Part shown: piece after piece, positions 5,686 to 10,111 of the stretch | Numbering within the stretch: the first letter of the stretch is position 1 | Layout: every line of letters starts with the position of its first letter | NCBI GenBank assembly: GCA_041748175.1 | Contig: JBGTDU010000126.1 | Span: 1 to 10,111 of the forward strand | From: JAHEJB01 sp041748175 | GTDB lineage: Bacteria > Bacteroidota > Rhodothermia > Rhodothermales > Rubricoccaceae | DNA: 10,111 nt | Direction: 5' to 3' | The notes under the pieces: model-generated | Seen by the model: only the letters and a program-made list of their open reading frames with translations | The model's database searches: none | What the model was told of the DNA's origin: nothing | Position numbers and translations under genes: made by a program

Positions 5686-8241
5686 TTGCCCGACAGTTCG
5701 ACGGAATCATCCTCGGACCGTCCCCCACTCAGCAGGCGTACCGTGAGCAACACCCGTTCACGTTCTACTTCGACGCGCAAGAAAGCCAGTACGGCACGCC
5801 AATCGGGCGGGCTGGTATCAAGGGAGCGCAAGAAGGAAATCCTGGGCCTCATTCTGCTCGCGCTGGCCTTCCTGGTGACGCTGGCGATTTTGACCCATAA
5901 CAGGGAAGACGATGTAGTGCTCGATGGTGTGCGGTGGTCCGACCTCTTCGATTCGCGCGACAACCGGACGGACAACCTACTTGGCCCGGTTGGCGCAATC
6001 GTCAGCCGCGCTCTCGTGCCCGGCCTCCTCGGTTTCCCGATTCTCGGAATGGTCGGGATGCTGTTCGCTTGGGGGTACGTGCTCTTTCGGAGGCGTACGC
6101 CTGTATTCCTGCCCATCATCACGGCGCTCACGGCCACGGGCGCATTTTTTCTTGCGTGCTTTTTCGGATGGGTGGAGCCGCGAACGGATGCCGCGTTCGA
6201 CCTCTGGAGCGGTACCGTTGGCCTGGGCGTAGCTGGCTGGCTGGAGCAGGTTGTCGGCGCCGTGGGCTCCTTCGCTCTATTGGCGCTGGCTCTCGCTGTT
6301 ACGGTTCTCCTGTTCGTCGACCGGGACATCCAGACGACCCTTGATCGCGTCGAGGCCTGGCTTGTTCGACTCCGGGAGGGCGTCGGCCAACTGTGGCGTT
6401 CGTTCAGAGTCGGCGCTGCCGAGAGAAAGGAGCTGCGCAAATCGGCGGTTGCGGAGCGCAAAAGTCAGCAGGCAGTCCGTCAGGCCGGGAGGACGGAAAT
6501 TGAGGCGAGGCAGGAAGCGCCCGTGGTCGCCAGCCCTCCATCCATCCCATCCATTCCGGAGGTCCGAGCGACACCCCCCGTAGTGCTCAATGGAGATCTT
6601 CCCAATGACGATGAGCTCGTTGACGACCTGATTCGAGAACATCGGCAGGGCCCGTCGCGCACGGGCGAGCCCACCTTCCACGTCCATGGACCCGTTGAGG
6701 AAGAATCCGCAGACCTCGATCGCGAGCGCCAGCCCGACGCCCGGCGATTCTCGTACAACTTCCCGTCCATCGAGCTATTGGACGAGCAGGACGACCGCCT
6801 TCGCGTCGACATGGACGAGATCGAGGAGAACAAACAGATCCTACTCGACAAGCTGGAGACCTACAACATCGAGATCATCGAGATCGACGCCGTCGTCGGC
6901 CCGACGGTTACGCGGTACGAACTCGCGCCGGCGGCCGGCGTCAAAATCAGCCGCATCACAGCCCTGCAGGACGACCTCGCAATGGCCCTCGCCGCGCCAG
7001 GCATTCGCATCATCGCGCCGATCCCGGGCAAGAGCGCCATCGGTGTCGAGATCCCCAATCGCTCACGCGAAATGGTCCGGCTCCGCTCGATGCTTTCGAC
7101 GGTCAAGTTCCGCGATGCGAGCCGTCAGGAAGGCGGAAGTATGGAGCTCCCGGTGGCCATCGGCAAGACCATCGAAGGCGAGGTCTTCCTCGAGGACCTC
7201 GCCAAATTGCCACACTTGCTCGTGGCCGGAGCAACCGGTTCCGGCAAATCGGTGGGCATCAATACACTCATTGTCGGGCTCCTGTATGCATGCCATCCAG
7301 CCGATCTCAAGTTTGTGATGATCGATCCGAAGAAGATCGAGCTGAACACCTACGCCGGCCTCCTCGATCACTTTATCGCAATGCCGGAGGATGCGGACGA
7401 GCCCATCACCACGGATTTTGCGCAAGCGGCGGGCGTGCTGAAATCCTGCGAGCGGGAGATGGAGGCGCGGTATGACCTGCTTGCCGCGGCGGGCGTGCGC
7501 GGCATTGGCGAATACAACGCAAAAGTGGCCTCGGGCAAATTGAATGGCTCCGACGAGAACCACCGTCATCTCCCCTATATCGTGGTTGTGATTGACGAGC
7601 TGGCCGACCTCATGATGACGAGCGGCAAGGAGGTCGAGGCGCCTATTGCACGCCTCGCCCAAATGGCGCGCGCCGTTGGCATCCACCTCGTCATCGCCAC
7701 GCAGCGACCGAGTGTGGACGTGATAACCGGGCTCATCAAAGCCAACTTCCCGAGCCGCGTCGCCTATCAGGTCGCCTCCCGAATCGACTCGCGGACGATT
7801 ATCGATATGGGCGGTGCGCAGCACCTAATTGGCAACGGTGACCTGTTGTATATGAACGGATCCCGCATCACGCGTCTGCAAGGGCCGTTTATTTCGGTTG
7901 AGGAGGTCGAGGCCATCGTCAACAATATCTGCTCGCAGAAGGGCGCTGGAGCGTACCTGCTTCCGCCGCTGGAAACGGACGTGCCGGGTTCGGTTTCGGT
8001 GGGTATTGGAAGCGGCGAGCGCGATGAACTTTTCGAAGACGCGGCACGGGTCATCGTGCGAAGTCAGCAGGGTTCCGTTTCTCTCCTTCAACGGAAACTC
8101 TCCGTTGGGTATACTCGGGCCGCACGCCTCGTCGATCAGTTGGAGGACGCCGGTATCGTCGGCTCGTTCGAGGGCTCGAAAGCGCGCGACGTGCTAATCG
8201 CCGACGAAATGCAACTGGACGCCATCCTCGCTGACGCGTAG
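5686..8241 (+). CDS. ftsK: DNA translocase FtsK/SpoIIIE
   Basis: An 851-residue septal DNA pump. It hydrolyses ATP to move along chromosomal DNA at division and, in characterised cases, activates XerCD dimer resolution. The N-terminus is basic and Ser/Arg-rich (about 1-50), followed by membrane segments near 52-70, 97-133, 139-162 and 175-210. A charged linker (about 215-365) leads to the motor. Walker A is GATGSGKS (515-522), Walker B is VVVIDELAD with Asp637/Glu638, and ATQRPSVDVITGLIKANFPSR is the FtsK signature. The C-terminal winged-helix gamma domain (about 780-845, SLLQRKLSVGYTRAARLVDQL) is intact, so the protein should read polar DNA motifs. The linker is short compared with E. coli (1,329 residues) but usual elsewhere. 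The start is uncertain: TTG 5686, or GTG 5743 (832 residues), both plausible. purK follows after 19 bases. Confidence 0.95.
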   Translation: MPDSSTESSSDRPPLSRRTVSNTRSRSTSTRKKASTARQSGGLVSRERKKEILGLILLALAFLVTLAILTHNREDDVVLDGVRWSDLFDSRDNRTDNLLGPVGAIVSRALVPGLLGFPILGMVGMLFAWGYVLFRRRTPVFLPIITALTATGAFFLACFFGWVEPRTDAAFDLWSGTVGLGVAGWLEQVVGAVGSFALLALALAVTVLLFVDRDIQTTLDRVEAWLVRLREGVGQLWRSFRVGAAERKELRKSAVAERKSQQAVRQAGRTEIEARQEAPVVASPPSIPSIPEVRATPPVVLNGDLPNDDELVDDLIREHRQGPSRTGEPTFHVHGPVEEESADLDRERQPDARRFSYNFPSIELLDEQDDRLRVDMDEIEENKQILLDKLETYNIEIIEIDAVVGPTVTRYELAPAAGVKISRITALQDDLAMALAAPGIRIIAPIPGKSAIGVEIPNRSREMVRLRSMLSTVKFRDASRQEGGSMELPVAIGKTIEGEVFLEDLAKLPHLLVAGATGSGKSVGINTLIVGLLYACHPADLKFVMIDPKKIELNTYAGLLDHFIAMPEDADEPITTDFAQAAGVLKSCEREMEARYDLLAAAGVRGIGEYNAKVASGKLNGSDENHRHLPYIVVVIDELADLMMTSGKEVEAPIARLAQMARAVGIHLVIATQRPSVDVITGLIKANFPSRVAYQVASRIDSRTIIDMGGAQHLIGNGDLLYMNGSRITRLQGPFISVEEVEAIVNNICSQKGAGAYLLPPLETDVPGSVSVGIGSGERDELFEDAARVIVRSQQGSVSLLQRKLSVGYTRAARLVDQLEDAGIVGSFEGSKARDVLIADEMQLDAILADA

Positions 8242-8260
8242 GACCTCTGGCGAGATATTG

Positions 8261-9442
8261 ATGCTACCTCCGACTTCATCCACGCGCCCAGACGAGAAAG
8301 CGCCCCACAGAACATCCGCAGCGACCCTCGGGATTCTTGGCGGAGGGCAACTTGGCCGCATGACGGCAATGGCCGCCATTCGTTTGGGGATGGACGTTCG
8401 CATTCTGACACCAGAAGCAAGCGGACCCGAAGCGGCCTTTGCGAACGTTACCGTAGGCGATTGGCACGATCCTGAAGTCCTTAGAAAATTTGCTGCGGGT
8501 TGTGATGCCATTACGGTCGAGAGCGAGTGGGCCCCTGCGACCGAACTCGCGCGCATTCTTCCCGATGGCGTAGACCTCTTCCCCTCACCCACGACACTCG
8601 AGCTCATCCGGCACAAGGGACGACAAAAGCTCGCCTTGCAGCGGGCGGGCCTGCCGGTTCCGTCGTTTTCGTTGTGTAACACGCTCGACGCGGCCCAGTC
8701 CATAGCGATCGAGTTCGGCTTCCCGGTCGTCTTGAAGCGATTTGAGGGTTCGTACGATGGCTACGGAAACGCAACCTGCGACGACGCAATCGCCCTTTCA
8801 GATGCGTGGAAACATCTCGCAGCCGCGGACGGCGCACTTCTCGAAGCCTGGGTTCCATTCGTCGAAGAACTTGCCGTTTTAATCGCGCGTGGGCCCGATG
8901 GCAACTCCGTCGTTTACCCCGTGGCCTACACCGAGCAGGCGGATCACAGATGCCATACCGTGGAGGCCCCAGCCGATCTGCCCGAAAGCATTGCGGTCGA
9001 AGCCCAGCGCATATCCTTGGCGGCCGTTGTTGCCGTCGGCGGAGTTGGGATTACCGCTGTTGAGCTGTTTCGTCTGATCGATGGCCGTATTCTCATCAAC
9101 GAACTGGCGCCACGGCCGCATAACACAGGGCACTACACGATCGAAGCCTGCCACACCTCCCAGTTCGAAAACCACGTACGGGCCGTTATGGGTTGGCCGC
9201 TTGGCTCGCCCGATCTTCGCGTACCGGCGGCGTGCATGGTGAACATTCTCGGCGTCCACGACGGATCACCCAGCGTGAGTTCCCTTCATTCAGGACTGGA
9301 TATTTCCGATGCGTCCGTCCATATGTACGGGAAGGTGGAACCGCGCAGACGCCGCAAAATGGGCCATGTGACGGTGACATCCAGCGATCCTCAAACCGCT
9401 CGGGCTCACGCCGAAGCCGCCGCATCTCAAATCCGCGCTTGA
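8261..9442 (+). CDS. purK: 5-(carboxyamino)imidazole ribonucleotide synthase
   Basis: A 393-residue ATP-grasp enzyme. It uses ATP and bicarbonate to turn AIR into N5-CAIR, the first half of the two-step carboxylation in purine synthesis. The N-terminal pre-ATP-grasp fold starts at TLGILGGGQLGRM (22-34). The ATP-grasp loop reads KRFEGSYDGYGN (159-170), a variant of the common GGYDGxGQ. The metal and substrate block NELAPRPHNTGHYTIEAC (280-297) and TSQFENH are standard. I chose ATG 8261 over TTG 8258 directly before it. Either leaves an unusually long (about 21-residue) polar tail before the fold, and there is no later good start. No Shine-Dalgarno is visible. It lies 19 bases after ftsK and 25 before purE, so the three are likely one transcript. 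Its product is the substrate of PurE. Confidence 0.95.
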   Translation: MLPPTSSTRPDEKAPHRTSAATLGILGGGQLGRMTAMAAIRLGMDVRILTPEASGPEAAFANVTVGDWHDPEVLRKFAAGCDAITVESEWAPATELARILPDGVDLFPSPTTLELIRHKGRQKLALQRAGLPVPSFSLCNTLDAAQSIAIEFGFPVVLKRFEGSYDGYGNATCDDAIALSDAWKHLAAADGALLEAWVPFVEELAVLIARGPDGNSVVYPVAYTEQADHRCHTVEAPADLPESIAVEAQRISLAAVVAVGGVGITAVELFRLIDGRILINELAPRPHNTGHYTIEACHTSQFENHVRAVMGWPLGSPDLRVPAACMVNILGVHDGSPSVSSLHSGLDISDASVHMYGKVEPRRRRKMGHVTVTSSDPQTARAHAEAAASQIRA

Positions 9443-9467
9443 CGCTGCTGATCAACCGGAAAACACT

Positions 9468-9992
9468 ATGGAAGATTCTGCGCACTCGCCCCTCGTGGGT
9501 ATTGTCATGGGCAGCGAATCAGACTGGCCCACGATGGAAGCTGCTGCTGCCGTTCTCGGCGATTTTGACGTCGCATTCGAAACGCGCGTCCTGTCTGCTC
9601 ACCGCACGCCGGATAAGATGGCTGATTACGCGCAGACGGCTGTGGGGCGCGGCCTGAAGCTGATAATAGCGGGCGCGGGCGGCGCGGCGCACCTCCCGGG
9701 GATGATTGCCGCTTCCACGACCTTGCCCGTTATTGGCGTGCCAGTGGCGACAAAAGACTTCAACGGCCTTGACTCTCTCCTGTCGGTTGTGCAGATGCCA
9801 GGCGGCGTTCCCGTCGCTACTGTAGCCGTTGGCCAAGCGAAAAACGCGGGCATCCTCGCCGTACAAATCCTCGCCATCTCCGACGAACGTCTGGCCGAGG
9901 CCTTGGTTGATTACAAGGCGGAACTCAGGAGTGTCGTGGCCGAGATGGATGAGCGCGTGCGTGGTTCCAGACTAGGGCCTGTTAACGCTTAG
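9468..9992 (+). CDS. purE: N5-carboxyaminoimidazole ribonucleotide mutase, class I
   Basis: A 174-residue class I PurE. It shifts the carboxyl group of N5-CAIR to give CAIR, directly after PurK. Motifs are GSESDW (15-20), SAHRTP (43-48) with the active-site His45, AGAGGAAHLPGM (68-79) with His75, and VQMPGGVPVATVAVG (108-122). The presence of PurK alongside confirms the mutase type; class II enzymes take CO2 directly and do not need PurK. The length is typical (about 160-175), with a short charged C-terminal tail. The start ATG 9468 follows an A-rich stretch (GGAAAACACT) but no Shine-Dalgarno. The order purK then purE is the reverse of the classic E. coli purEK operon. It is the last gene of the visible run. 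Confidence 0.96.
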   Translation: MEDSAHSPLVGIVMGSESDWPTMEAAAAVLGDFDVAFETRVLSAHRTPDKMADYAQTAVGRGLKLIIAGAGGAAHLPGMIAASTTLPVIGVPVATKDFNGLDSLLSVVQMPGGVPVATVAVGQAKNAGILAVQILAISDERLAEALVDYKAELRSVVAEMDERVRGSRLGPVNA

Positions 9993-9995
9993 GGC

Positions 9996-10111
9996 GCGAG
10001 GTCAGTGCGAGGTCATTCTGAGGCCGTTTCAAGACGCGCGAGGAGTTCGGGGCGGGGTCCCGGATGACGAGCGCAACGCGGAAACGGACCAGAATGGCCC
10101 GCAATGGCCCG
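9996..10111. repeat. Non-coding tail with short direct repeats
   Basis: After purE no gene is visible to the window edge. GCGAGGTCA occurs twice with an 11-base period (9996-10004 and 10007-10015). AATGGCCCG occurs twice with a 10-base period (10093-10101, 10103-10111). GTCAT (10012-10016) and ATGAC (10064-10068) form a wide inverted pair. GTCATTCTGAG resembles the opening of dispersed intergenic repeats I recall from other bacteria, but this is memory only. No terminator with a U-tract was found here. Confidence 0.4.

Noticed and set aside
5559..6461. 300-codon minus-strand reading frame over the comB end and ftsK start
   Set aside because: It is antisense to FtsK membrane and linker codons. 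The translation is Ser/Arg/Thr-rich with low complexity, so it is a shadow.
7063..7824. 253-codon minus-strand reading frame inside the FtsK motor region
   Set aside because: It is antisense to the conserved Walker motifs, which constrain the sequence. No known domain is seen.
1..10111. Defence system, phage, transposon or CRISPR array
   Set aside because: No transposase, integrase, repeat-spacer array or toxin-antitoxin pair was seen. All genes are housekeeping or common hydrolases with similar composition.

Overview
The window is a compact, GC-rich stretch of an ordinary bacterial chromosome. It carries eight readable genes or gene ends and no RNA gene, transposase, phage gene or CRISPR array. 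Inorganic pyrophosphatase, GcvT, ComB, a membrane-anchored FtsK and PurK/PurE mark it as bacterial core sequence. Almost none of the starts has a recognisable Shine-Dalgarno sequence, and a 2-phosphosulfolactate phosphatase gene (comB) sits between gcvT and ftsK. Together with the secreted amidohydrolases and a probable sulfatase end, this points to the Bacteroidota/Rhodothermota side of the tree. That placement is an inference, roughly even odds, and is not proven by any single marker here.

Layout. Bases 1-71 hold the last codons of a plus-strand gene, probably a sulfatase. A 349-base gene-free stretch follows (72-420), with a 12-bp inverted repeat and a strong palindromic terminator that looks like a dispersed intergenic repeat. 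Bases 421-2880 carry two minus-strand genes for exported, paralogous amidohydrolases separated by 3 bases. The first-transcribed copy (1612-2880) keeps the metal-binding residues. The second (421-1608) has lost most of them. A 65-base divergent promoter region containing a 22-bp near-perfect inverted repeat separates this pair from the plus-strand genes.

The plus strand then runs ppa (2946-3494), gcvT (3592-4713), comB (4829-5638), ftsK (5686-8241), purK (8261-9442) and purE (9468-9992). The spacing suggests ppa and gcvT may have their own promoters (97 and 115 bases lie before gcvT and comB). comB-ftsK-purK-purE (gaps of 47, 19 and 25 bases) is probably one operon. The last 119 bases are non-coding and carry short direct repeats.

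Functionally this is housekeeping: pyrophosphate removal, one-carbon supply through the glycine cleavage T-protein, the two-step carboxylation of AIR to CAIR in purine synthesis, and chromosome translocation at division. The less ordinary parts are the degenerate amidohydrolase paralog, comB outside any visible coenzyme M pathway, and several inverted repeats in the short promoter regions. I found no convincing evidence of a new multi-gene system.
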